Positions 46,433 to 53,851 of a stretch of 64,000 nt of DNA are shown here, piece by piece. This DNA is from Agromyces soli (GTDB taxonomy: Bacteria > Actinomycetota > Actinomycetes > Actinomycetales > Microbacteriaceae): the NCBI RefSeq assembly GCF_022811605.1, contig NZ_CP094533.1, forward strand, positions 2,728,001 through 2,792,000, read 5' to 3'. The notes under the pieces are model-generated. The model was not told the origin of the DNA, searched no databases, and worked only from the letters and a program-made list of their open reading frames with translations. The stretch's first letter is position 1. Every line of letters begins with the position of its first letter. The position numbers and the translations under genes are program-made.

Positions 46433-47009
46433 GGTTCCTCCGTCTGAGTAGGGTCGTCACCCCTTCGGAACGGGGCGGCAGCCCGGCGAGCATGCACAGC
46501 AACTCGCCCCAGCCTTCCACATGCGCGTCGATCCGGGGGTCGAGGGGGGTCCACGAGGCGCGCAGCTCGATCTGCGCGCCGTCGCCCTGCTGGGCGAGTT
46601 CGCCGAAGCCAGTGGAGAGGATCTTCGTCGCCGTGCCCGAGGCCGCCACATAGCTCGCGCCCCTGGCGTCGAGGGCGTCGACGAGCCAGGACCAGGCCAC
46701 GTCGGCCAGGAACGGGTCGAGGCCGATGTCGGTCTCGAGCGGCGCCTGCGCGAAGCAGACGACGCGGAACCGTCCGCCCCACTGCTCCGGCTCGCTGGGG
46801 TCGTACAGGAGCACGAAGCGGCCGGTGCCGAGCTCGGAGTCGGCGTGCCGGCTCGGCAGCACGTCCGCCGACAGCGCAGTGGCGTAGGGGGCGAGGGCCG
46901 CGGGCGCGGGGATCTCGGACACGCGGAGCTCGCTTCGGGGCGAGGCCGCTCGGATGGATTCGAGCGCGACCTCGAACTCGTGGGGCGGTCGCGTCGCTGA
47001 GTCGGGCAC
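46425..47009 (-). CDS. DUF3000 family protein
   Basis: Encodes 194 residues from GTG 47007-47009. The region FEVALESIRAASPRSELRVSEIPAPAALAPYATALSAD and the later GGRFRVVCFAQAPLETDIGLDPFLADVAWSWL are typical of DUF3000. It is soluble and of unknown function; it almost always precedes RNase D. A TAGTCT -10-like element ends 6 bases before the start codon, so it is probably leaderless. Confidence 0.9.
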   Translation of the reverse strand: MPDSATRPPHEFEVALESIRAASPRSELRVSEIPAPAALAPYATALSADVLPSRHADSELGTGRFVLLYDPSEPEQWGGRFRVVCFAQAPLETDIGLDPFLADVAWSWLVDALDARGASYVAASGTATKILSTGFGELAQQGDGAQIELRASWTPLDPRIDAHVEGWGELLCMLAGLPPRSEGVTTLLRRRNRD

Positions 47010-47100
47010 GAGTGCAGACTAGAGTCTGCGTCGAGGCGGATGTCGGCGGCACGCCGGTCCGACCGGCACCACCTCGACGGGATCGACCGGAGGGGGACGT

Positions 47101-48270
47101 ATGCCAGGGGGAGCACGCATCGCGAAGGGCGTCGGGATCGCGATCGGGGTCGTCGCGCTGACGGCGGCGGTCGCGGCGACGGTCACCGCCGCGATCGGGG
47201 TGCGGTTCGCGCGCAAGGTGGTCACTCCGCCGCTGGAGCGCGAGGAGGACGTCCGCATCCTCGGCGTCGACCGCCCCAGGAACGAGATCCTGCTGGCGCC
47301 GTCGGACGAAGCGCGGATGGCCGGGCGCTACGGGTTCTGGTTCGACCGGGACGCCGGATACGCCCGACTCGGCGAGGTCCTCGACGACGGGCCGCGCGGA
47401 GTCCGCCGAGTCATCGAGTCGATCGACTTCGGCCGCCTCGAGCGTGCGCAGCGCGGGCGGATGAGCGGCTGGTACCACCTGGGGCCGTGGGAGCTCGGCA
47501 TCCCCTACGAGAACGTCGCGATCCAGACGCCGGTCGGACCGGCCCCCGCCTGGCACGTCCCCGCCGAGGAGCCGGGTGGCGACTGGGTCATCCAGGTGCA
47601 CGGCTGGGGGGCCAGGCGCCCCGAAGGCCTCCGGGCCGTCGCGCCGGCTCGTGCGCAGGGCTGGGACACCCTGCTGATCTCCTACCGGAACGACGGGGAG
47701 GCGCCGGCCTCCGGCGACGGCCGTTTCGGTCTCGGCAGCACCGAGTGGCGCGACGTCGAGGCGGCCGTCGCCTACGCCCAGGAGCACGGTGCGCGGCGCA
47801 TCGTGCTGATGGGCTGGTCGATGGGCGGCGGCACGGTGCTGCAGGCGATGCTCCGCTCGCCGGGCGTCGCCGACGCGGTCTGCGGCCTCATCCTGGAGTC
47901 GCCGGCGGTCGACTGGGCGGACATCCTGCGCTTCCAGGGCACGCTCTACCGGCTGCCCGCGGAGTTCGCCGTCGTCGTGAGCCGGGTGCTGCGCGACCGG
48001 CTGGGGTCGGGGCTCGCGGGCCTCGCCGAGCCCATCGACCTCGCCGAACTCGACGCCGCCGAGCGGGCCGACGAACTGGCGGTGCCGATGCTGCTGCTGC
48101 ACAGCGTCGACGACGGCTTCGTGCCGATCGACGGTTCGCGGCGCCTGGCGGAGGCCCGTCCCGATCTCGTCCAGTTCGAGATCTTCGAGGGCGCGCGCCA
48201 CACCAAGCTGTGGAACGAGGATCCGGAGCGCTGGAGCTCGCTCATCTCGGAGTGGCTCACCGCCCGCTGA
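47101..48270 (+). CDS. Membrane-anchored alpha/beta hydrolase
   Basis: Encodes 389 residues. An N-terminal helix (residues ~9-35, VGIAIGVVALTAAVAATVTAAIGV) anchors it. The hydrolase fold from about residue 150 has VIQVHGWGARRP (oxyanion loop), the nucleophile elbow MGWSMGGGT, Asp in LLLHSVDDGFVP, and His in FEGARHTKLW, so the Ser-Asp-His triad is complete. Substrate is unknown; this type resembles actinobacterial prolyl-oligopeptidase/BAAT-like esterases. It begins 91 bases from the divergent DUF3000 gene and converges on sufE. Confidence 0.85.
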   Translation: MPGGARIAKGVGIAIGVVALTAAVAATVTAAIGVRFARKVVTPPLEREEDVRILGVDRPRNEILLAPSDEARMAGRYGFWFDRDAGYARLGEVLDDGPRGVRRVIESIDFGRLERAQRGRMSGWYHLGPWELGIPYENVAIQTPVGPAPAWHVPAEEPGGDWVIQVHGWGARRPEGLRAVAPARAQGWDTLLISYRNDGEAPASGDGRFGLGSTEWRDVEAAVAYAQEHGARRIVLMGWSMGGGTVLQAMLRSPGVADAVCGLILESPAVDWADILRFQGTLYRLPAEFAVVVSRVLRDRLGSGLAGLAEPIDLAELDAAERADELAVPMLLLHSVDDGFVPIDGSRRLAEARPDLVQFEIFEGARHTKLWNEDPERWSSLISEWLTAR

Positions 48271-48284
48271 TCGCCAGCGATCAG
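48267..48284. terminator. Small hairpin spanning both convergent stop codons
   Basis: CTGATCG (48267-48273) and CGATCAG (48278-48284) form a 7-bp stem with a CCAG loop. It contains the stop codons of the hydrolase (+) and sufE (-) and could terminate both, though the stem is short. Confidence 0.35.
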
Positions 48285-48715
48285 GCGCCGCGCTCGGCCA
48301 CCTGGCGCTTGATGCGGGCGAGCATGCCGGTCATGCCCCGCACCCGCAGCGGCGACACCGCCTGCCCGAGCCCGAGCGACTGCGGGTAGTCGGCGGGGAC
48401 GTCGAGCACCTTCTGCGGGGTGAGCCCGTCGAGCCCCTGCACGAGAATCGAGGCGAAGCCCCGGGTGGTCGGTGACTCCCGCGGCGCGGTGGCGTGCAGG
48501 TGCACTCGGCCGTCATCGACCTCGACGAAGAGGTAGACGGGGGACTGGCACTCCTCGACGCGCTCGAGCAGTTCGGGGTGATCGGCGTAGCGCTCGGGCA
48601 GCTCCGGCAGCTCGTTCGAGAACTCGAGCAGGAGCTGGAGGCGGTCCTTCACCTCGAGCGCGAGGAAGTCGTCGCGGGTCTCGGCGAGCCGGTCGGGGAG
48701 TGCCGTGTCGTCCAT
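48281..48715 (-). CDS. sufE: SufE family cysteine desulfurase-associated protein
   Basis: Encodes 144 residues from ATG 48713-48715. The active-site Cys56 is in VEECQSPVYLFVE, equivalent to the GCQSxVW motif of SufE, and GFASILVQGLDGLTPQKVLDVP is the conserved C-terminal half. SufE accepts persulfide sulfur from a desulfurase for Fe-S assembly. GAGGGG abuts the ATG directly, a poor spacing; the frame stays open upstream to 48853, so the start is uncertain. It follows the sulfurtransferase gene on the same strand, a pairing common in actinobacteria. Confidence 0.9.
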   Translation of the reverse strand: MDDTALPDRLAETRDDFLALEVKDRLQLLLEFSNELPELPERYADHPELLERVEECQSPVYLFVEVDDGRVHLHATAPRESPTTRGFASILVQGLDGLTPQKVLDVPADYPQSLGLGQAVSPLRVRGMTGMLARIKRQVAERGA

Positions 48716-48777
48716 CCCCTCGATTCTCGCACCGATCGGCGCCGCCGCTGCCGGCACCGCCGAACCGCACTCGCGGG

Positions 48778-49677
48778 TCAGCGCGCGGGCAGCTCGCCGC
48801 GCGCCTCCCCGGTGACGATGGGCACGCGCACGGCGCTGCCCCACTCGGTCCACGAGCCGTCGTAGTTCCGCACCTGCTCGAAGCCGAGCAGATGCGTGAG
48901 CACGAACCAGGTGTGGCTCGAGCGCTCACCGATGCGGCAGTAGGCGACGATCTCGTCGTCGTCTTCGAGGCCGACCTCGTCGCGGTAGATGGCGTCGAGC
49001 TCCGCGCGGGGGCGGAAGGTGCCGTCGGACGCGGCGGCGCGCGCCCAGGGCACCGACGCCGCGGTCGGGATGTGCCCCGCGCGGAGGGCGCCCTCCTCGG
49101 GGTACGCCGGGGCCGTGGTGCGCTCGCCCGAGTACTCCTCGGGGGAGCGGACGTCGATGAGCGGCTTCCCGAGGTGGGCGAGCACGTCCTCCTTGAAGGC
49201 TCGGACGACGGTGTCGTCGCGCTCGACGACCGGGTACTCGACCGGCGTGACCTCGGCCGGTGCGGTGGTGAGTTCGCGGCCCTCGGCGATCCAGAGGTCG
49301 CGGCCGCCGTCCAGGAGCCGCACGTCTTCGTGTCCGAAGAGGGTGAACACCCAGAGCGCGTACGCGGCCCACCAGTTGTTCTTGTCGCCGTAGATGACGA
49401 CGGTCGAGTCGCGGGCGATGCCCTTCGAGCCGAGCAGCGCGGCGAACTGCTCGCCGGAGAGGTAGTCGCGGACGACCGGGTCGTTGAGCTCCGTGTGCCA
49501 GTCGATCTTCACCGCACCGGGGATGTGGCCGATCTCGTAGAGCAGCACGTCCTCGTCCGACTCCACCACCACGAGACCCGGTTCGCCCAGGCGTTCGGCG
49601 AGCCACTCGGTGGAGACGAGTCGCTCGGGGTGGGCGTACTCGGCGAACTTCTCGGCGGGGTCGAACGCGACGGACAT
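48778..49677 (-). CDS. sseA: Sulfurtransferase (thiosulfate/3-mercaptopyruvate, tandem rhodanese)
   Basis: Encodes 299 residues with two rhodanese domains. The N-terminal one ([23 protein letters not shown]) is inactive; the C-terminal one has the persulfide Cys247 in [16 protein letters not shown]. The CRIGERS loop is characteristic of actinobacterial thiosulfate sulfurtransferases. GGAGG lies 6 bases before the ATG. It is the first gene of a sulfurtransferase-sufE pair and divergent from the ZapE-like gene. Confidence 0.92.
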   Translation of the reverse strand: MSVAFDPAEKFAEYAHPERLVSTEWLAERLGEPGLVVVESDEDVLLYEIGHIPGAVKIDWHTELNDPVVRDYLSGEQFAALLGSKGIARDSTVVIYGDKNNWWAAYALWVFTLFGHEDVRLLDGGRDLWIAEGRELTTAPAEVTPVEYPVVERDDTVVRAFKEDVLAHLGKPLIDVRSPEEYSGERTTAPAYPEEGALRAGHIPTAASVPWARAAASDGTFRPRAELDAIYRDEVGLEDDDEIVAYCRIGERSSHTWFVLTHLLGFEQVRNYDGSWTEWGSAVRVPIVTGEARGELPAR

Positions 49678-49820
49678 GCTGGCCTCCTGCGGGCGCCCGG
49701 TCGGGCGTGGGGGTTCGGGGAGCGGACTAGGCTGGTGGCGAAATCCAACTCGAATCTACGCGGCGCGCCGGTCGAAGTCACAGGGGCCGTCATCGGATGC
49801 AACACGGGAGACCCCTGAAC

Positions 49821-50876
49821 ATGACCACGGCTGAGGCCAGCACGCTCGTCCGGCTCATCGAGCGGAACCCGACCATCACGGGCGCCGAGATTGCCGCCGC
49901 GCTGACCCCGCCGCCGCAGTTCGAGCACGCGTCCTTCGACTCGTACCGGCCCGACCCGGACTTCCCCTCGCAGCAGGCGGCGCTCGCCCGGCTCAAGGAG
50001 TTCGCAGGCGCCTGGCGCGCCGCCCAGCGCCCGGGCGGCTTCTTCTCCCGCAAGCGGCCGGCCCGCATCGAGCTGCCGGGCGTCTACCTCGACGGCGGCT
50101 TCGGCGTCGGCAAGACCCACCTCCTCGCCGCGCTCTGGCACGTCGCCCACGGCCCGAAGTACTTCGGCACCTTCATCGAGTACACGGCGCTCGTCGGGGC
50201 GCTCGGCTACGCGCAGGCGGTCGAGCTGCTCCGCGGGGCGAAGCTCGTGTGCATCGACGAGTTCGAGCTCGACGACCCGGGCGACACGATGCTGATGACC
50301 CGCTTCCTCGGCGAGCTGATGGCGGGCGGCACGCGGGTCGCCGCGACGAGCAACACCCCGCCGAACGCACTCGGCGAGGGGCGTTTCGCCGCGGCCGACT
50401 TCCTGCGCGAGATCCACGCGCTCTCCTCGAACTTCGAGACCCTGCGCATCGACGGGCTCGACTACCGCCGTCGCGACACCGAGGGGCATGCGGTCGTCGC
50501 GGGCGACGACGCGGCCGTCCGCCGCACGGCGGAGGCGCTCGCGGCCAACGGGCACCGCACCTCGCTCGACGGCTTCGACGAGCTCATCGCCCACCTCGCC
50601 ACGGTCCACCCGTCGAAGTACGTGCGGCTCATCGACGGCGTCGACGCGATCGCCCTCACCGGCGCGCACGAGCTGAACGACCAGAACGCCGCGCTGCGCC
50701 TCGTCGCCTTCATCGACCGCGTGTACGACGCCGAGGTGCCGCTCATCGCGAGCGGCATCCCCCTCGACGAGGTCTTCGACGCGGAGATGATGGCGGGCGG
50801 CTACCGCAAGAAGTACCTCCGCTCGATGAGCCGCATGATCGCACTGACCTCGGGCGAGCTGCCGCCGCACGACTGA
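49821..50876 (+). CDS. zapE: ZapE/AFG1-like ATPase
   Basis: Encodes 351 residues from ATG 49821 (GGGAG 10 bases upstream; ATG 49797 is also in frame). Walker A is GGFGVGKTHLLAALWH, Walker B is LVCIDEFELDDPGDTML and sensor-like AATSNTPPNAL follows, all in the order of the AFG1/ZapE family. In Escherichia coli ZapE destabilises FtsZ rings under stress; the mitochondrial homologue assists turnover of membrane proteins. The protein lacks membrane helices. An inverted repeat 31 bases after the stop may end its transcript. Confidence 0.9.
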   Translation: MTTAEASTLVRLIERNPTITGAEIAAALTPPPQFEHASFDSYRPDPDFPSQQAALARLKEFAGAWRAAQRPGGFFSRKRPARIELPGVYLDGGFGVGKTHLLAALWHVAHGPKYFGTFIEYTALVGALGYAQAVELLRGAKLVCIDEFELDDPGDTMLMTRFLGELMAGGTRVAATSNTPPNALGEGRFAAADFLREIHALSSNFETLRIDGLDYRRRDTEGHAVVAGDDAAVRRTAEALAANGHRTSLDGFDELIAHLATVHPSKYVRLIDGVDAIALTGAHELNDQNAALRLVAFIDRVYDAEVPLIASGIPLDEVFDAEMMAGGYRKKYLRSMSRMIALTSGELPPHD

Positions 50877-50907
50877 CGCGCGACCCGACTGCGCCGAAAC
50901 CTGCTGT

Positions 50908-50930
50908 TTACGGGAGCGCCCGCTCCGTAA
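50908..50930 (+). repeat. Imperfect inverted repeat between zapE and amt
   Basis: TTACGGGAGCG and CGCTCCGTAA can pair with one bulged G. It lies just after zapE and partly overlaps the first GlnR half-site, so it may be a terminator, part of the operator, or both. Confidence 0.4.
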
Positions 50931-50964
50931 CCGGACCGAAACACGACGAGGCGTCGTTCGAAAC
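50927..50964 (+). promoter_or_regulatory. GlnR-type operator upstream of amt
   Basis: The actinobacterial GlnR pattern GTnAC-n6-GAAAC-n6-a2-n6-GAAAC is reproduced with exact 11-base spacing: GTAAC (50927-50931), GAAAC (50938-50942), degenerate AGGCG (50949-50953) and GAAAC (50960-50964). It ends 58 bases before the amt start. Confidence 0.7.
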
Positions 50965-51022
50965 CAGCTCTCGTGACACTGGGCCCACTGGATCCCCGGT
51001 TGCACCCGAGAGAGGTTTCGAG

Positions 51023-52285
51023 ATGGACCAAGGCAACACCGCGTTCCTGCTGATCGCGGCGGCACTCGTGCTGCTGATGACGCCAGGGCTCGCGTTCTTC
51101 TACGGCGGCCTCGTGAAGGCGAAGAGCGTCATCAGCATGATGATGATGAGCTTCGGCGCGATGGGCCTCATCGGCGTGCTCTGGGTGCTCTTCGGCTACG
51201 CCATCGCGTTCCCCGCCGCCGAGGGGCTCAGCGCGCCCTGGGCGATCGACTGGTCGGCCCTCGGCCTGCAGAGCCTGCTCGAGACGCCGGAGGGCGCCGC
51301 GTTCCCGCCGCTCGCCTTCGTGGCCTTCCAGGCGACCTTCGCGATCCTCACGGTCGCGCTCATCTCGGGGGCGATCGCCGACCGGGCCAAGTTCGGCGCG
51401 TGGATGGTCTTCGCCGGCATCTGGGCGGTCGTCGTGTACTTCCCGGTCGCGAGCTGGGTGTTCAATTTCGGACTGGCCGACGACGGCAGCTTCGCCTACG
51501 GCGGCTGGATCACCTACGGCCTGCAGCAGGCCTTCGGCGTCGGGGCGATCGACTTCGCCGGCGGCACCGCCGTGCACATCAACGCAGGCGCCGCGGCTCT
51601 CGCCCTCGCGCTCGTCCTCGGCAAGCGCGTCGGCTTCTCGAAGGGCGCGCACGTGCCGCACAACCCGCCGTTCGTGCTGCTCGGCGCCGGGCTCCTCTGG
51701 TTCGGCTGGTTCGGCTTCAACGCGGGCTCCGAGCTCGCCGCGGACGGCACCGCCGCCCTCGCCTTCGTGAACACGATCGCCGCCCCGGCCGCCGCGCTCC
51801 TCGCGTGGCTCCTCGTCGAGAAGATCAAGGACGGCAAGCCCACCTCGGTCGGCGCCGCGTCGGGCGCCGTGGCCGGCCTCGTGGCGATCACGCCCGCGTG
51901 CGCATCCCTGACCCCGGTGTGGGCGATCGTGCTCGGCCTCGTCGCCGGCGCGGTCTGCGCCGTCGCGATCGACCTGAAGTTCAAGTTCGGCTTCGACGAC
52001 TCGCTCGACGTGGTCGGCATCCACCTCGTGGGCGGCCTCATCGGCACGCTGTACCTCGGCATCTTCGCGAACGGCACCGGGCTCATCTACAGCGGCGAGC
52101 TCACGCAGCTCGCGGTGCAGGCGATCGCGGCCTTCGCGGTGCTGGCCTACTCGTTCGGGCTGACGTTCGTGATCGGCTTCGCGATCCAGAAGATCATGGG
52201 CTTCCGGGTGCGCAACGAGGACGAGATCGCGGGCATCGACACCGCCGTGCACGGCGAGGACGCGTACAAGCTCGAGCTCGTCTAG
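51023..52285 (+). CDS. amt: Ammonium transporter
   Basis: Encodes 420 residues with eleven hydrophobic helices. The Amt signature segments are clear: GLAFFYGGLVKAKSVISMMM, FAGGTAVHINAGAAAL and VVGIHLVGGLIGTL, the latter two holding the paired pore histidines. No signal peptide is evident. AGAGAGG precedes the ATG by about 8 bases. The GlnR-type box upstream suggests induction under nitrogen limitation. Neither glnK nor glnD follows, unlike the amtB-glnK-glnD operon of many actinobacteria, so this is either a stand-alone copy or a rearranged locus. Confidence 0.96.
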   Translation: MDQGNTAFLLIAAALVLLMTPGLAFFYGGLVKAKSVISMMMMSFGAMGLIGVLWVLFGYAIAFPAAEGLSAPWAIDWSALGLQSLLETPEGAAFPPLAFVAFQATFAILTVALISGAIADRAKFGAWMVFAGIWAVVVYFPVASWVFNFGLADDGSFAYGGWITYGLQQAFGVGAIDFAGGTAVHINAGAAALALALVLGKRVGFSKGAHVPHNPPFVLLGAGLLWFGWFGFNAGSELAADGTAALAFVNTIAAPAAALLAWLLVEKIKDGKPTSVGAASGAVAGLVAITPACASLTPVWAIVLGLVAGAVCAVAIDLKFKFGFDDSLDVVGIHLVGGLIGTLYLGIFANGTGLIYSGELTQLAVQAIAAFAVLAYSFGLTFVIGFAIQKIMGFRVRNEDEIAGIDTAVHGEDAYKLELV

Positions 52286-52326
52286 CGCCGATCCGCCACT
52301 CGGGGGCGGTGGGGTAGTGTGCCGGT

Positions 52327-52908
52327 GTGTCAGACGCCAGCCGCTTCCTCACCGCCCTCGTTCGTGCGATCGGTCAGGCGTTCCGATCGAGCGGCCAGGC
52401 GCGCAGCGGAGGGCCGGGCGCCTCGTCTCGGGCGGCACGTGCGAGCGGCGCATCCGGCCGGGGCGGGACCACGACCGACGTCCTGTCGCCGGGGCAGTCC
52501 GGCGCATCCGCGACGCAGGAGGTCGACCCGCGAGGCCTCGGTCGGGTCGTGCTGAGCTACGCTCCGACGCCGGACGGCGAGCCGGATCCCGGTGAGATCG
52601 TGTGGACCTGGGTGCCGTTCGAGGAGCACGACGGCCGGGGCAAGGATCGCCCGGTCGTGATCGTCGCCGCCGGCGACGGGGATCGCTTCCTCGCGGTGCA
52701 GCTCACGAGCAAGGGCCGGTCGGGGGATCGCGACTACCTGGGGCTCGGCACCGGCCCCTGGGATGCCGAGGGCCGGCCGAGCTGGGTGCGGCTCGACCGG
52801 ATCTTCCTGGTGCACGGCGACGGGATGCGCCGGGAGGCCGCCTCGCTCGACGAGGCCCGCTACCGGCTCGTCGCCGAGGCGTTGCGCGGCCGCTACGGCT
52901 GGCGCTGA
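52327..52908 (+). CDS. PemK/MazF-like protein with N-terminal extension
   Basis: Encodes 193 residues from GTG 52327. The C-terminal half (from about residue 85) fits the PemK/MazF beta-barrel: PGEIVWTWVPFEEHDGRGKDRPVVIVAAGDGDRFLAVQLTSK, with the conserved G-x-V-W start, the KDRPVVIV strand and the TS motif. The first 75 residues are Ser/Gly/Arg/Ala-rich and probably disordered. No antitoxin-sized gene adjoins it. The family is an RNA-cleaving toxin fold, but stand-alone actinobacterial members like this may not be toxins. TAGTGT ends 6 bases before the start, so it is probably leaderless. Confidence 0.82.
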   Translation: MSDASRFLTALVRAIGQAFRSSGQARSGGPGASSRAARASGASGRGGTTTDVLSPGQSGASATQEVDPRGLGRVVLSYAPTPDGEPDPGEIVWTWVPFEEHDGRGKDRPVVIVAAGDGDRFLAVQLTSKGRSGDRDYLGLGTGPWDAEGRPSWVRLDRIFLVHGDGMRREAASLDEARYRLVAEALRGRYGWR

Positions 52909-52947
52909 CGGCGGCGTCGATCCACGCGGACCTCGTCCGAGAACGAC

Positions 52948-52975
52948 GAAGCCCCCGGCGTCTGCCGGGGGCTTC
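52948..52975. terminator. Bidirectional terminator between the PemK-like gene and tRNA-Val
   Basis: GAAGCCCCCGGC (52948-52959) pairs perfectly with GCCGGGGGCTTC (52964-52975) around GTCT. It ends 2 bases before the minus-strand tRNA-Val CCA end and 39 bases after the PemK-like stop. Confidence 0.85.
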
Positions 52976-52977
52976 TC

Positions 52978-53053
52978 TGGTGGGCGATGCCGGGCTCGAA
53001 CCGACGACCTCTTCCGTGTGAAGGAAGCGCGCTACCAGCTGCGCCAATCGCCC
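52978..53053 (-). tRNA. tRNA-Val (anticodon CAC), CCA encoded
   Basis: The reverse strand folds into a cloverleaf: acceptor GGGCGAT with ATCGCCC, anticodon stem CTTCC/GGAAG, loop TTCACAC with CAC at 53018-53020, and T arm CGGTTCGAGCCCG. The 3' CCA is genomic (52978-52980). It reads GTG. It is strongly similar to the Val-GAC gene in opposite orientation at 53551. Confidence 0.96.
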
Positions 53054-53092
53054 AAGGGGATTCGGGCACGAACGCGTCGTGCCGCGGGTTCG

Positions 53093-53098
53093 ATAGTA
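53093..53098 (-). promoter_or_regulatory. -10 element of tRNA-Val(CAC)
   Basis: On the minus strand the hexamer reads TACTAT, placing transcription start near 53086 and a 33-base precursor before the tRNA; a 7-bp hairpin (GGCACGA/TCGTGCC) lies within that leader. No clear -35 hexamer is seen. Confidence 0.5.
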
Positions 53099-53267
53099 GC
53101 CGACGCCGAGGGGTGAATGCACATCGGGCGGGCGGGCCTCGGATCCCGGGCGTGTCCGGCTCCGCCCCGAAGGTCGGCAACGCCCCCGAAACGGACTCGA
53201 CACGCCCGGGTTGCACGGCTGGATTCCGTAGCTGACCTGGCTGAACAGTGGGGGAGCCATCCTCGGT

Positions 53268-53297
53268 TTGTGAATCGTTCACCCTTTCGGTTACAGT
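53268..53297 (+). promoter_or_regulatory. Candidate promoter of the tRNA-Gly/Cys/Val cluster
   Basis: TTGTGA (53268-53273) and TACAGT (53292-53297) are separated by 18 bases in an AT-rich stretch, 28 bases before tRNA-Gly. The rest of the interval 53099-53267 shows no gene. Confidence 0.55.
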
Positions 53298-53324
53298 TTC
53301 TGTGTTGCCGGAAACGGCGACAAC

Positions 53325-53397
53325 GCGGATGTGGCGCAGTTGGTAGCGCATCACCTTGCCAAGGTGAGGGTCGCGAGTTCGAGTCTCGTCATCCGCT
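53325..53397 (+). tRNA. tRNA-Gly (anticodon GCC)
   Basis: The cloverleaf is complete: acceptor GCGGATG with CATCCGC, anticodon stem TCACC/GGTGA, loop TTGCCAA with anticodon GCC, and T arm GAGTTCGAGTCTC. CCA is not encoded. It reads GGC and GGT, the major Gly codons here. Confidence 0.96.
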
Positions 53398-53408
53398 CTG
53401 ATCAGAAC

Positions 53409-53422
53409 CGGGCGAAAGCCCG
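53409..53422 (+). terminator. Small GNRA-loop hairpin between tRNA-Gly and tRNA-Cys
   Basis: CGGGC-GAAA-GCCCG is followed by TTTCTGGTTT. It could be a weak terminator or a processing element in the polycistronic tRNA precursor. Confidence 0.3.
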
Positions 53423-53452
53423 TTTCTGGTTTCTGGTGGTGAACCCAGACAC

Positions 53453-53523
53453 GGTGGATTGGCCGAGAGGCGAGGCAGCGGCCTGCAAAGCCGTATACAC
53501 GGGTTCGAATCCCGTATCCACCT
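53453..53523 (+). tRNA. tRNA-Cys (anticodon GCA)
   Basis: The cloverleaf has acceptor GGTGGAT with ATCCACC, anticodon stem GCGGC/GCCGT-like, loop CTGCAAA with anticodon GCA, and T arm CGGGTTCGAATCCCG. CCA is not encoded. Confidence 0.95.
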
Positions 53524-53550
53524 CCAAGCCGAATTCTTTCGACTTGACAC

Positions 53551-53625
53551 GGGCGATTGGCGCAGCGGTAGCGCGCTTCCCTGACACGGAAGAGGTCACT
53601 GGTTCGATCCCAGTATCGCCCACCA
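53551..53625 (+). tRNA. tRNA-Val (anticodon GAC), CCA encoded
   Basis: The cloverleaf has acceptor GGGCGAT with ATCGCCC, anticodon stem CTTCC/GGAAG, loop CTGACAC with anticodon GAC, and T arm CTGGTTCGATCCCAG. Genomic CCA is at 53623-53625. It reads GTC and GTT. Confidence 0.96.
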
Positions 53626-53631
53626 CACAGC

Positions 53632-53657
53632 AACGCCCCGGCAGACGCCGGGGCGTT
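53632..53657 (+). terminator. Terminator after the tRNA cluster
   Basis: AACGCCCCGGC (53632-53642) pairs perfectly with GCCGGGGCGTT (53647-53657) around AGAC. The loop and flanks resemble the terminator of the tRNA-Val(CAC) gene. Confidence 0.85.
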
Positions 53658-53851
53658 CGTCGTATCCGGCCTCTGCCCGGCGTCGTCCGCGGTGCGCGCC
53701 TCGGCGCGCGGTCGCCCAGCACGCGACTACAGTTGAGGGGCGGCGCGGTTCTCACGACGTGCGCGCCGCGACATCCGGATGATCGACGATCCCGGACCGC
53801 GGTGGGCGGGATGCCCGCGCGGTGGGATCCAGCTAAATGGGAGTGGACCAG

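Noticed and set aside
52327-52908. Toxin-antitoxin operon
   Set aside because: No second small gene is adjacent on either strand; upstream is amt and downstream a terminator and tRNA.
53658-53851. T-box or attenuator in the thrS leader
   Set aside because: No T-box sequence, specifier loop or terminator/antiterminator pair could be built; only unspecific GC-rich pairing was seen.
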